A DNA stretch of 64,000 nt, from positions 20,213,080-20,277,079 of the forward strand of contig CM066033.1 in assembly GCA_033557465.1 (NCBI GenBank). The letters run 5' to 3'. The notes below the pieces were generated by a model, which did not search any database, had not been told where the DNA came from, and saw only the letters and a program-made list of their open reading frames with translations. The position numbers and the translations under genes were made by a program. The stretch comes from Ichthyophis bannanicus. Taxonomy: Eukaryota; Chordata; Amphibia; Gymnophiona; Ichthyophiidae. Of this stretch, positions 10,749-20,178 are shown piece by piece (the first letter of the stretch is position 1; each line of letters begins with the position of its first letter).

Positions 10749-12657
10749 ATGAGGCGGGCTCCGGAGGGTGTGCAAGTCATCGGCGGACGTCTTCGGAACT
10801 TTCTTCCCTCTTGGGCCCACATTATTTCGGACCGTTGGGTCCTCGAGATAGTCAGCGAAGGTTATGCGTTGGACTTTGCCTACCCTCCAAGCGATTCCTT
10901 TGTCCTCTCTCCCTGCAAAGGGTCGCAAAAGGAACTAGACATTCGGGTGACTCTGGAGCGCTTGTTAGCGCTGGGGGCCGTCGTCCCTGTTCCTCCGCAC
11001 GAGTGCGGACTCGGTCGTTACTCCATTTATTTCGTGGTGCCAAAGAAGGACGGCTCCGTACGTCCTATTCTCGATCTCAAGGGCGTAAATCGCTGTCTGC
11101 GGGTCCCTCATTTCAGGATGGAGACTCTCCGTTCCGTCATGGTCGCAGTCTGACAGGGAGAGTATCTGACTTCTCTGGATCTCACCGAGGCTTATTTGCA
11201 TATTCCCATTTGAGCCGTGCATCAGCGATTTCTCCGCTTCGTGCTTCCTTGGGGTCACTTCCAGTTTCAAGCCCTACCTTTCGGCCTGGCAACCGCGCCT
11301 CGCGTGTTCACCAAGGTGATGGTGGTGGTCGCGGCGGCCTTGCGCAAGGAGGGGGTTCTAGTGCATCCCTACCTCGACGATTGGCTGATAAGGGCGAAGT
11401 CCGCGGAGGAGAGTTTGCTGGCCACGAACAAAGGATCTCGGCTGGCCACAAACAAAGGATCTCGGCTGGGTAATCAATGTGCCCAAGTGTCAGCTGATGC
11501 CGACCCAACATCTCGAATATCTGGGCGTTTGTTTCGATACTTCCACGGGGATAGTGTCTCTCCCAGATCGCCGGGCCCAGGGTTTGCGTCAGCTCCTCCG
11601 GCTGTTCCTAGCGGACCCCGCCCTGTCGGCCTGGTGGTATCTCCGGTTATTGGGCACCATGGCTTCGACTCTGGAGGTAGTTCCGTGGGCCCGTTTTCAT
11701 ATGCGACCTCTTCAGCGGGCTCTGTTACATCGTTGGTCCCATCAATCGGATTCTCTGAACCGCCGATTGTTGTGTCCCCTCAGGGTTCGCCTGGCGTTAC
11801 AATGGTGGCTGTCCCCACTCTCCCTTCGGACGGGGGCTCCCTTGGAACAGCCCCTCTGGTTGCCGGTCATCACGGATGCGAGTCTTTCCGGCTGGGGAGC
11901 CCACTGTCAGGGCCGGTTTACGCAGGGGACGTGGTCTCCGTTGGAGGCTCGGTGGTCCATCAACCGACTCGAGCTGCGAGCAATTCGGCTAGCGCTTCAA
12001 GCGTTCGAGGAGTCTGTCCGTGGCCGAGCGGTTCGTGTTCTGTCAGACAACGCGACGGCGGTGGCATACGTCAATCGGCAGGGCGGCACCGGCAGCGTGT
12101 CTCTAGAAGTCGAGGCGGACGCGCTTTTTCTTTGGGTGGAAAAGCGTCTCCGGGCCATTTCTGCGGCGCACATTGCTGGCAAGGACAATGTCATGGCGGA
12201 TTTTCTGAGTCAGGTGCGAATAGACGCCGGAGAGTGGGAGTTGCACCCACAGGTTTTTGCTCAGATAGTTCGTCGGTGGGGTCCGCCTATCATGGATCTC
12301 ATGGCCACGTTCGCGTCGGCCAAGACAAGTCGTTTCTTCAGCAGGCGCAGGGAACGAATGTCCGAGGGTATCGATGCGCTTCTCCAACCGTGGCCCGAGT
12401 TCGAACTGCTATATGTCTTCCCGCCATGGGCTCTGATCGGCAGAGTGATTCAGCGCATAGAAGCCCACCGCGGCCCGGTTCTGTTGGTGGCGCCGGATTG
12501 GCCCCGTCATCCGTGGTACGCGGATTTGGTGCGCTTGCTCGACGGCGTGCCTTGGCGGCTTCCTGCCAGGAGGGATCTACTGGTGCAGGGGCCTCTGCAC
12601 ATGCCTCAGGTGGCTCGATTCTCGCTTACGGTATGGCCATTGAAAGGGCTCGGTTGA
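10749..12657 (+). pseudogene. DIRS family A reverse transcriptase, RNase H and Dam-like methylase
   Basis: The order seen is RT fingers (YSIYFVVPKKDGSVRPILDLK), palm (FQALPFGLATAPRVFTK, then the catalytic HPYLDDWL near 11374), RNase H (VITDASLSGWGAH, LELRAI, LSDNATAVAYVNRQGG, VMADFLS), and the Dam-type adenine methylase-like domain known in vertebrate DIRS elements (MDLMATFAS..., FPPWALIGRV, APDWPRHPWY). Two in-frame TGA stops interrupt the RT (11151-11153, and one near 11212 just before HQRF). A 24-bp tandem duplication lies at 11417-11464, and the frame changes near 11467. After 11479 the frame is open to the stop at 12655-12657. The copy is inactive. Confidence 0.85.
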
Positions 12658-13660
12658 GGAAGAAAGGGTATTCCCCGGCGGTTATCTCCACCCTACTGCG
12701 TGTGCAGAAGCCTTCTACCTCCCTCACTTATGTTCGGGTTTGGTGAATTTTTGAGGATTGGTGTTCCCGGCGTGCCGTACATCCGCGACTTCTTCTATTA
12801 CGGTCATTCTTAGTTTTTTGCAGGACGGTTTTGACAAAGGTCTGGCCTCCAGCTCGTTGAAGGTACAGATTGCCGCTCTGGCGTGCTATCGCGGCAAGGT
12901 TCACGACGTGCCTCTTGCTTCGCATGTGGACGTTCGGCGTTTTCTCAAAGCGGTGTTTCGGTTACGTCCTGCTCGCAGGATAACCGTTCCTCCCTGGGAT
13001 TTGAACCTGGTGCTGCAGGCTTTCTCTCGGGAGCCTTTTGAGCCTCTCCGCCGTGCCTCCCTAAAGGATTTGACGTTGAAAACAGTCTTTCTCATTGCCA
13101 TCTGCTCGGCGCGTCGCATATCTCAACTCCAGGCGCTTTCTTGTAGAGCTCCCTTTTTGTCCTTTCTTTCCGATAGGGTAGTTTTGCGGACGGTTCCTTC
13201 CTTCTTGCCTAAAGTGGTGTCTCCCTTTCACGTGAATCAGCCGGTGGTTCTACCGGTTTTGGCTCCAAAGTCGTCTACGGCTTCCGACTCTGTTCTTCAT
13301 AAGCTTGATGTCCGTCGGGTACTCCGTCAGTATCTCAAAGTGTCCGAGTCCTTTCGAAAGTCGGATCGTTTATTCGTACTGTTTGGAGGTCCGCGGTGGA
13401 TTAAAGAGGCTATCGCGTCAGCTTATCTTCTGCACGGCAAGTCTGTTCCCTTGGGGTTGCGAGCTCATTCCAATAGGGCGCAGGCCACGTCCTGGGCAGA
13501 GCACAGCCTCGTTTCGCCGCTGGAAATTTGTCGGGCGGCGACGTGGTCATTTCTCCATGTCTTTAGTAAGCATTACCGCTTGGATGTGGCGGCGACTCGA
13601 GATACCAGTTTTGGGTCTGCGGTCTTGCGCGCCGCATGCCAGGATCCCCCCTATTGTTAA
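12658..13660 (+). pseudogene. DIRS family A tyrosine recombinase
   Basis: The recombinase integrates the circular DNA form. The N-terminal segment (KKGYSPAVISTLLR) is read in one frame to a stop at 12744-12746, and the rest is in the frame of 12758-13660. Catalytic-type motifs are present: SARRISQLQAL (first Arg), AHSNRAQ (His-x-x-Arg) and FSKHYRLD (Tyr). Compared with the copies at 23206 and 47433, about 12 residues after FGGPR are missing (36 bp, in frame). The gene ends 15 bp before the internal complementary region, as in other copies here. Confidence 0.8.
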
Positions 13661-13674
13661 CTGCTCTGCTACAT

Positions 13675-13763
13675 CCCGGATGTGGAGGACTAAACTGGAC
13701 ACCCGCTCAGGAAATGGAAATTACACTTACCTGGTAATTGAAGTTCCTGGAGGGTCCAGTTTA
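13675..13763 (+). repeat. DIRS family A internal complementary region
   Basis: Positions 13675-13713 are the reverse complement of the left end, and 13714-13763 are the reverse complement of the right end (14524-14572). The region thus represents the joined ends of the circular intermediate, the defining feature of DIRS elements, and fixes the element ends at about 8258 and 14572. Confidence 0.9.
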
Positions 13764-14146
13764 GTGCTCCTTCCCTCCCGGCATTCTCTTTTTGTGGCGC
13801 GCTGAGATCATCTTGCTCTGCGATCGGTTCATTTGCAGATTTCTACGCACTAAAAAAAAAAAAAAAAAGAGAAGATGAATATGTACATAAACGGTGCAGG
13901 GGACCATCACCCTTGGGTTACCGTTCCTTGGGTTTTCGTCCCTTCGGATTTGTGCCTCGGTCTCGTCTTTTTCTTTTTCCCTTTGGTTTCCTCAGCTTCC
14001 GGTGCTGACGGTCGGGGTTCGGAACAGGGAGTGGAAGCGAGATGCAGCATTTCGGCCCTCTCGTTTGGGGAGGGGGTTCGACAACTCCTTTATGGGTATC
14101 TTTCTGTTCTCTGTTCTTTCCTTAATCTGTTATTTCTTCAGTCTGC

Positions 14147-14405
14147 TTTTATTTATTTATTTTTATTTATTTACATTCTCTTATATACCGCACTATTCGG
14201 CATCAGCGCGGTTCACATAGAACAAAAAGTCTCAGTACAGTAACATGCATGAGTTTACAGATAACAAGGGAAGGAACTTGGGTAACAAGGGAAACTATTT
14301 ACAATCTATTTAGAGATGTAATACTACTGCATGGGTACAAGTTATTAGGAACAGGTGCTAAGAATATATTCAATAATCATAGCGAATCATCCTATGTCTG
14401 TTATT
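14147..14405 (+). repeat. SINE-like repeat with TTTATTTATTTA head
   Basis: The head (TTTATTTA..., CATTCTCTTATATACCGC, TTCGGCATCAGCGCGGTT) matches 57680-57735 and the 56-bp insert at 27301-27356. The body after 14225 differs from the 57672 copy. It lies between the coding part and the right terminal repeat of DIRS family A and was probably inserted there. Confidence 0.6.
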
Positions 14406-14412
14406 ACTAGTT

Positions 14413-14572
14413 CACTGGAGGGCTCATGGGAGTTCCAGCAGTAAGCAGGCTACAATTCTGAAGAGTTGATTGGTCCAGTCTCCTTGCTGCAGGAGGAGGT
14501 GCACTACCCGGATATGGAGGACTAAACTGGACCCTCCAGGAACTTCAATTACCAGGTAAGTGTAATTTCCAT
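14413..14572 (+). repeat. Right terminal repeat and end of DIRS family A
   Basis: Positions 14413-14531 are complementary to 8274-8392. The last 41 bp (to CAGGTAAGTGTAATTTCCAT) are unique to the right end and appear in reverse complement in the internal complementary region. LTR sequence (TTTTATTGTATAAATGCC) resumes at 14573. Confidence 0.9.
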
Positions 14573-14886
14573 TTTTATTGTATAAATGCCTGTGAAGATA
14601 ACAGTAGATAAAGCAACAACTGGTTTTGTTTCTTTTATACCTGAAGTAAGGTTTCTTTATGTTGGCGTAGATTCCACTACCTGAATTATTGTGCATTAAG
14701 GGAAATAAAAAGCCTTTCTTTCCCTACACTCGGACTTTGTGTTTACTTGAGGCTTTGGTACACGGAAGGCCACTGGGAACTGATACCCAGACCCCGCATA
14801 CAAGAACCAAACTCAAACTAGAAAAATAACTCATGTCCACCCGACCTGCCTTAACCACCTTTGACCACTAGGGTGGCGGTGCGACA
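14573..14886 (+). repeat. Gypsy 5' LTR, promoter, R and U5 part
   Basis: This part matches 19338-19651. It holds TATAAAT (14581-14587) and AATAAA (14704-14709) and ends GCGACA at 14886. The DIRS insertion has separated this promoter from all of U3 by 6.3 kb. Confidence 0.9.
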
Positions 14887-15327
14887 TGAAAAATGGCGTA
14901 GTTGTTGGATTTTATTGTGGGAGCCTACGTCAGCCGCAAAGAGAAAAAGCTTGAGCTGCAAGTTTCAAAAAAATAATAAAAACCCAGGTTGGAATACAAA
15001 ACCCGGAACGGATTATGTAAGGAAACCGGATTGAAGGAAGACCCGGAGTGGAGCAGTCTAATCCGGAGTGGAGTGGAGAAAATCCTGAAAAGGAAAAATC
15101 CTGTGCCCAACCGTCAGCGTGGAGAACCGTGGTCTGTGACGGCAACGAGTACTGTTCCAGAGCTGATTTAACCCTACCATCAGGTAAAATGTAAATATAC
15201 CTGAATAAGTGTAGGATGCCAGGGAGAGTATAGAGAAAAAAAAAAGGAAAGGAAAGAAAAAAATTGTTAGAAGAGCCACACTTGGTTGTGTTTTTTTTTT
15301 GTTGTGTTTCCTTGGTACAGATTCGCC

Positions 15328-18321
15328 ATGGAACCCAAAGAATTGTGCGCATGGATGGCTCATCAGTTTGATAAGCAGGCAGAACTAGCGCTGCAAAATC
15401 AAGCACAAGCATTGAGAGCCATGCAAGTCCAGCAATTACCCGTCCTGCAGACAATGGACAGTTGGCTAACCCAGCAGCGGGAGGAGATGGCGAAGGTGAA
15501 AGCTGAGAAGTTGCAAGCAACTGGACTGCACAATACCGAGCTAGGACAATGGTCATGCAATGATCTAACGGTGGGGAAATTAAGTCCCAATGATAACCTC
15601 GATGATTTTTTAGATTCCTTTAGTAGGATAGCGAAGTCAGCTCGGTGGCCGACCGAACAATGGGCTGTCAGATTAGCCGCGTCCCTGACAGGGGAGGCGC
15701 TGGCCGCCTACCGGTCAATGCCTCCATCATTGGCGGATAACTATGAAGAAGTAGTGTTGGCAATCAGAGATCGCCTAGGTCTCACCCCATTGGCATATAA
15801 AAAAATGTTTAGGGCCACTATCCTTAGCCCAGACGAAACACCAAAAGCCCTAGGGCATAGAATAAAGAGCTTGGCATATAAGTGGCTACAGCCGGAGAAA
15901 AAAAATATAGAAACTCTGATGAACGCTGTAATATTGGAGCAATTCTTAGATGCAGTGCCGAGTAGGGTACAGAATTTTTTAATACTCCAAAATTGCTGTA
16001 CCACTACCGAGGCAATATCCCTTACGGAGAGATATCTAGAAGCAGAGAAAGTGACCCAGCCAAAGATAGGGGTTCCTAAACTGAATATAGGGATGGCAAC
16101 TCAAAGGGTAGGTAGTTCTTCCAGACCTACGTATAACACTAGGAAAGGTAATGACCCTAAGGATATTGAAACTGTGAAAAGATGTTTTTCCTGTGGTAAG
16201 AGAGGACATGTAAAAAAAGAATGCTATTCTCGCATTGCACTAGTGGGAGAAGTCCCAAAGACAATGAGAGAGGGGTTTGTATTAAAGGTAAAAATACATG
16301 GAGTTAACGCAAAGGCACTTCTGGATTCAGGCGCTGACCAATCCATGATCTCCAAACGGCTATGGTTTGTGATCAGAAGCCAGGGGTGGTCAGTCCCTGA
16401 ATGTCCAGAAGGGCAAGTTAAAATAAAGTGTATCCACGGATCAGCTACAAGCTATCCCGTGTATAAACTTTGGGTTAAAGGATTGGGAATAAAAAAGGAA
16501 ATGTTGGTGGCCGTGGTCCCAAAACTTCCTCAAGAGTTGGTATTGGGCCGCGACTGGCCACAATTTCAAAAAGGTCTGAGAGAGGGTTTATCTCCTCAGA
16601 AGGTCCCAAATTCCACCTGTAGTCGGCATGAGTCCATAGGTAACCCTGAGGCACAGCCAAATAGCTCAAAGACAGACGCTAATCCAAGAGAGGCTTTAGT
16701 TTCTACAAGATCCCAGACCCAAGGGGAAGAAGAGCCTTCATGTTCTACGGACACTACTTTTGGGGTCCTACCCGTGCATGAAGACCTAATTGAAGAGCCC
16801 GTGGGGAGAGGACGGAAAACTAAAGCGGAGCGAAGGAGGGAGTGGAGATGCCGCTCGCGAGGACGTGCAGAATTGGAAGCTGGAGAGGGGATGCCCTGGG
16901 TACCAGCGGATTTGATGGAGAAGTTTCCCTCCTTCAAAAGGGAGCAAGCTACAGACCCGGTATTAGCTCACGCCTTTGAGCAAGCACAAGAAGAAAGAAG
17001 TTCCTTCCGCAGGTTTATTATGGAGGAGGAGATACTCTACCGAGAGAGTATGGACCCGCGAACTGGATCTTTGCGGAAACAATTGGTAGTACCAAACACA
17101 TTTAAATCACTGGTCCTACGGTTGGCCCACGACCACCCCGTAGGGGGCCATAAGGGAACGCAGGGAACCCTTGACCAGATTTTGGCCCGCTTTTACTGGC
17201 CAGGAGTATTCCGAGAAGCCACGTGTTTTTGCGAATCCTGTGCGTCATGTCAAAGAGTGGCTCCGCACAAACCCCCTGCAGTACCCTTAGTACCAATGCC
17301 AGTGATTTCGGATCCAGTGAGACGACTAGCCATGGACATAGTGGGTCCCCTCATCAAAACACCTAGAGGATACCAATATATGCTGGTAATCATTGACCAG
17401 GCCACCCGTTTCCCATGGGCTGTCCCTCTGAGAAATATTTCGGCTAAAGCAATTGCCGGGGAATTTGTTAAACTATTCTGCGAGATCGGATTCCCGCAGG
17501 AGGTCCTGACAGATAGAGGCAGCAATTTCCTGTCCAAATACCTTGCTCAGGTTTGGGACGCTTTTGGCATCCACCACAAGAAAACCACAGCCTACCATCC
17601 CCAGTGTAATGGCCTGGTGGAGCGCTTGAATCAAAGCATAAAACAGATGCTCCGGCGTGCGATGGGTGGACAAATGTCCGAGTGGGATACTATGCTACCA
17701 TTTGTCCTGTACACCTGCAGGGAAAGAAGACAGAAGTCCTTGGGCACTTCCCCTTACGAACTTCTGTATGGAAGACCCCCCAGAGGCCTATTAGACGTGT
17801 TAAAGGAGCAATGGGTTGAACCCGTGGAGACGGAAATAGGGGTCCCCCTATTCCTAAAGAACCTAAGAACACGCCTGGAACGCACTTCCCAGGTTGCGAG
17901 TGAAAATCTGGAGGAGAGTCAACTAAAACAGAAGAGGTATTATGATCAGCGGACAAAGCCTAGACAACTAAAAGCAGGAGAAAAAGTGATGGTCCTGGTA
18001 TCAGGAGCTACTCCTAAATTCGAGGCTCGTTGGAGGGGACCTCATGTGATAGTTAAGCCTAAGGGACTCACCTCTTACGAAGTACAGGATACCAAAGGAC
18101 ACACACAAATTTACCATATTAATGCTCTTCGGTCTTGGCACGACCGATCGGTTTTACTAGCCTCAGTAGCCAACACATATCACCCAGAAGAGATAGTAGT
18201 GGATAACAGGCGGAAGACATATGGTACCAGCAAATTACAGTTTAATGCCGATGCCAGGCTACGTATTCCGTGCTGTGTGAAGGGGGCTTCACCAGCCCGT
18301 CATATTTTAAGAGGGGGGATA
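15328..18321 (+). CDS. Gmr1-like Gypsy Gag-protease-integrase polyprotein without reverse transcriptase
   Basis: This is a single open frame from ATG 15328 (context GCCATGG) through 998 codons to the LTR boundary, with no stop before it enters the LTR. Gag occupies about residues 1-300 and has a SCAN-like core and one zinc knuckle (CFSCGKRGHVKKEC, about 285-298). An aspartic protease has LLDSGADQSMI (about 330) and ends near LVLGRDWP. A linker leads to integrase: the HHCC zinc module (HDHPVGGHKG...CFCESCASC, about 600-640) and the catalytic core with Asp670 (MDIVGP), Asp729 (LTDRG) and Glu765, a D-35-E spacing. A C-terminal domain follows, with KFEARWRGPHVI and IYHINALRSWHDR. In Gmr1-like elements RT and RNase H follow integrase. 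Here nothing of them is present, so the element must be copied by another element's RT or is a deletion derivative. Confidence 0.9.
18308..18321 (+). other. Polypurine tract
   Basis: TTAAGAGGGGGGATA directly precedes the 3' LTR and would prime plus-strand synthesis. It is read through in the coding frame as LRGGI. Confidence 0.85.
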
Positions 18322-19308
18322 TGTGGTACTGCAGAGCCTATGCAAACAGGAAAAAAGGTTTTAAATTCAGTAAAAAGGTTCCAACACCAGATGCGACATT
18401 ACAAGGAGCCAGATAGGGGGAGCAAGAGAGACCTTCCAGGGTCTAGAGAGCCGCACCCCAGAGCTTGTGATGTAATGCCGGCCAACAGCCAATCCTGGAA
18501 AGGGGAAGTTCCTTTTAAGAAAGGCTGGGAAGTTGGAAGAGGGTTAGAGAGGAGAAGGAGAAGGAGTTCCTGGCAAGGAGATACAGGGAGTCTGGTGCAG
18601 CAGAATACCAGGAGTTCTTGGCAAAGAGACACTGGGAGGAAAGGTACCAGGAGAGAAACAAAAGGCAGAGTTTTATCTGATGAACCTGTGCCAACAGACC
18701 CAGGACCCTGTGGAAGTTACCAGAAGGTTGGTGAAGTTAGTGCCATAGGAGGTAACACTCTTTATTCAAGGGACAGGAGCTATGGGTGTGAGAGAGAGAT
18801 AACTCCACCCGAAGGCCAGCTGGACAGTGGGAGGCCTGCTATTCGAGTAAGGCTGAATTGCAGCAGGATTAGGCCTCAAACCTCAACTCACTGGGATAGG
18901 CCCAGAGAACAAGGTAATCCACATTTTTATACTTCTAACCATTATAACCTGGTGACACAGGGAGCACAAGGAGCAAGGGTGTGCTCGCCTTATCAAGCTG
19001 TTTGTAAGACAAGACACAAGCTTTTATCAAATGAAAGACTGTTTAATACAAGGCACCAAGACAAGGGAAGGTATTCTCATAGCAAGCATTCACATGACCA
19101 AGGCCAAAACCTAGGCCCAGAACATTGGAGGCTGATACAAGCCATATATGAAAAGCCTCAGCGTATTCCACTAGACTATACGGATACAGAGTCACGGCTC
19201 TCAGACCCACAGCCCATGCAGGTGGAATTTAATGAGGACCCTTCCGAAGTGCCCATGGATTGTAGCTACTGTCAGGCAGGAAGCCTAGAATCCCTGCCTG
19301 GTGTGTAA
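18322..19308 (+). CDS. U3-encoded protein extension in the Gypsy 3' LTR
   Basis: The Gag-protease-integrase frame continues without a stop into the LTR for 328 codons (CGTAEPMQTGKK... to TAA 19306-19308). A separate start could be the ATG at 18340 (MQTGKKVL). The product is basic with an RRRRRSS stretch and two repeats of the type SSWQ.DTG, and it ends with MQVEFNEDPSEVPMDC..C....LESL. No domain is recognised. The stop lies 37 bp before the TATA box at 19346, so the frame fills U3 and only the 3' copy would be in the transcript, the same placement as sag in mouse mammary tumour virus. A diverged solo LTR (21820-23104) has a related frame with the same end, which argues for selection. A plain chance opening of a young LTR is the alternative. 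Confidence 0.6.
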   Translation, partial: CGTAEPMQTGKKVLNSVKRFQHQMRHYKEPDRGSKRDLPGSREPHPRACDVMPANSQSWKGEVPFKKGWEVGRGLERRRRRSSWQGDTGSLVQQNTRSSWQRDTGRKGTRRETKGRVLSDEPVPTDPGPCGSYQKVGEVSAIGGNTLYSRDRSYGCEREITPPEGQLDSGRPAIRVRLNCSRIRPQTSTHWDRPREQGNPHFYTSNHYNLVTQGAQGARVCSPYQAVCKTRHKLLSNERLFNTRHQDKGRYSHSKHSHDQGQNLGPEHWRLIQAIYEKPQRIPLDYTDTESRLSDPQPMQVEFNEDPSEVPMDCSYCQAGSLESLPGV

Positions 19309-19345
19309 AGCAGGGCTCAGCAAGAAAAGACGGCATGTTTTATTG

Positions 19346-19352
19346 TATAAAT
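19346..19352 (+). promoter_or_regulatory. LTR TATA box
   Basis: TATAAAT lies about 120 bp upstream of the LTR AATAAA signal and is identical in the 5' LTR (14581-14587). It places the transcription start near 19375. Confidence 0.6.
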
Positions 19353-19468
19353 GCCTGTGAAGATAACAGTAGATAAAGCAACAACTGGTTTTGTTTCTTT
19401 TATACCTGAAGTAAGGTTTCTTTATGTTGGCATAGATTCCACTACCTGAATTATTGTGCATTAAGGGA

Positions 19469-19474
19469 AATAAA
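19469..19474 (+). terminator. LTR polyadenylation signal
   Basis: AATAAA lies in the R region of the 3' LTR, with the same signal at 14704-14709 in the 5' LTR. Confidence 0.65.
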
Positions 19475-19655
19475 AAGCCTTTCTTTCCCTACACTCGGAC
19501 TTTGTGTTTACTTGAGGCTTTGGTACACGGAAGGCCACTGGGAACTGATACCCAGACCCCGCATACAAGAACCAAACTCAAACTAGAAAAATAACTCATG
19601 TCCACCCGACCTGCCTTAACCACCTTTGACCACTAGGGCGGCTGTGCGACAGTTT

Positions 19656-20178
19656 ATATATCCCGTAACTGGAAAGAGCCTGTCACCGGAATTACAGCCT
19701 CACTTTCCTTTCCCTGCTTCCCTCTTCCGCTACTGATGGCAGAGCTGAACGAGAGTAGCAGTGATTGTTTTCCGTCTCCTGCCCCCTCTTTCTATCTGCT
19801 GCTGCTGCCGGCTGTCAGTATCTCACAGCTGTGCTGCTTGCAGGATTCCCTTTGCTTTATTCGAGGTTCAGGGAAGGATCCAGAGGTCCCGGAGGCAAAG
19901 GTGAGTGCTTCGATCGCTATTGTTAGTGTCGGAGGATGTTTTGGTGCCTGCTAACCCATGGAAAACATGTTTTGGCAGTTAGCAGTGCTGAGGAGCCTCG
20001 CGGGCCATTTTTCCCACGGTTTTTAATCACAGTAGTAGTTTTTTCTCTCACAGACAGCTTTATTGGGATAAACGATTAGCTTTTTGGTTAGTTTTGGTTA
20101 AATTTTGTTGAATTTTGCAGGAGGTTCTTTAATTTTCACTGTTTTGAGCTCTTAAAGGGCTCGGGTTCCGTAGCGCTA
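19656..20178 (+). other. Leader upstream of DIRS family B gag
   Basis: I see no gene. The small frame at 19736-19954 has no recognisable domain. The position corresponds to the untranslated leader of DIRS elements. Confidence 0.4.

Larger units (their letters stand above)
8258..14572 (+). mobile_element. DIRS retrotransposon (family A) inserted in the Gypsy 5' LTR
   Basis: The element has inverted termini (8274-8392 pairs with 14413-14531), an internal complementary region (13675-13763) that joins the reverse complements of both ends, and the DIRS gene set gag, RT/RNase H/methylase and tyrosine recombinase. It interrupts the LTR between U3 and the TATA box at 14581. Junctions are accurate to a few bases because the LTR copies differ there. 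DIRS elements integrate through a circular intermediate and tyrosine recombinase, and no target duplication is seen, as expected. All three genes except gag carry breaks, so this copy is dead. Confidence 0.9.
7251..19651 (+). mobile_element. Gmr1-like Gypsy LTR retrotransposon with a DIRS in its 5' LTR
   Basis: Two LTRs begin TGTGGTACTG and end GCGACA: the 5' LTR at 7251-14886 (interrupted by a DIRS at 8258-14572) and the 3' LTR at 18322-19651. The target duplication is GTTT (7247-7250 and 19652-19655). By eye I count about 13 substitutions and a few indels between the LTRs over roughly 1.3 kb, so the insertion is young. The internal part (14887-18321) encodes Gag, protease and integrase in one open frame. 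Integrase directly after protease is the Gmr1-like gene order, but the reverse transcriptase and RNase H expected after integrase are missing. A polypurine tract (18308-18321) precedes the 3' LTR. I could not recognise a primer-binding site after 14886. Confidence 0.9.
18322..19651 (+). repeat. Gypsy 3' LTR
   Basis: The 1,330-bp LTR starts with TGTGGTACTG and ends with GCGACA. U3 contains the reading frame to 19308, TATAAAT lies at 19346-19352, and AATAAA at 19469-19474. GTTT follows at 19652-19655 as the target duplication. Confidence 0.95.

Noticed and set aside
14887..15327. Primer-binding site of the Gypsy element
   Set aside because: TGGCGTAG near 14894 only matches a few bases of common primer sites, and I could not assign a tRNA.
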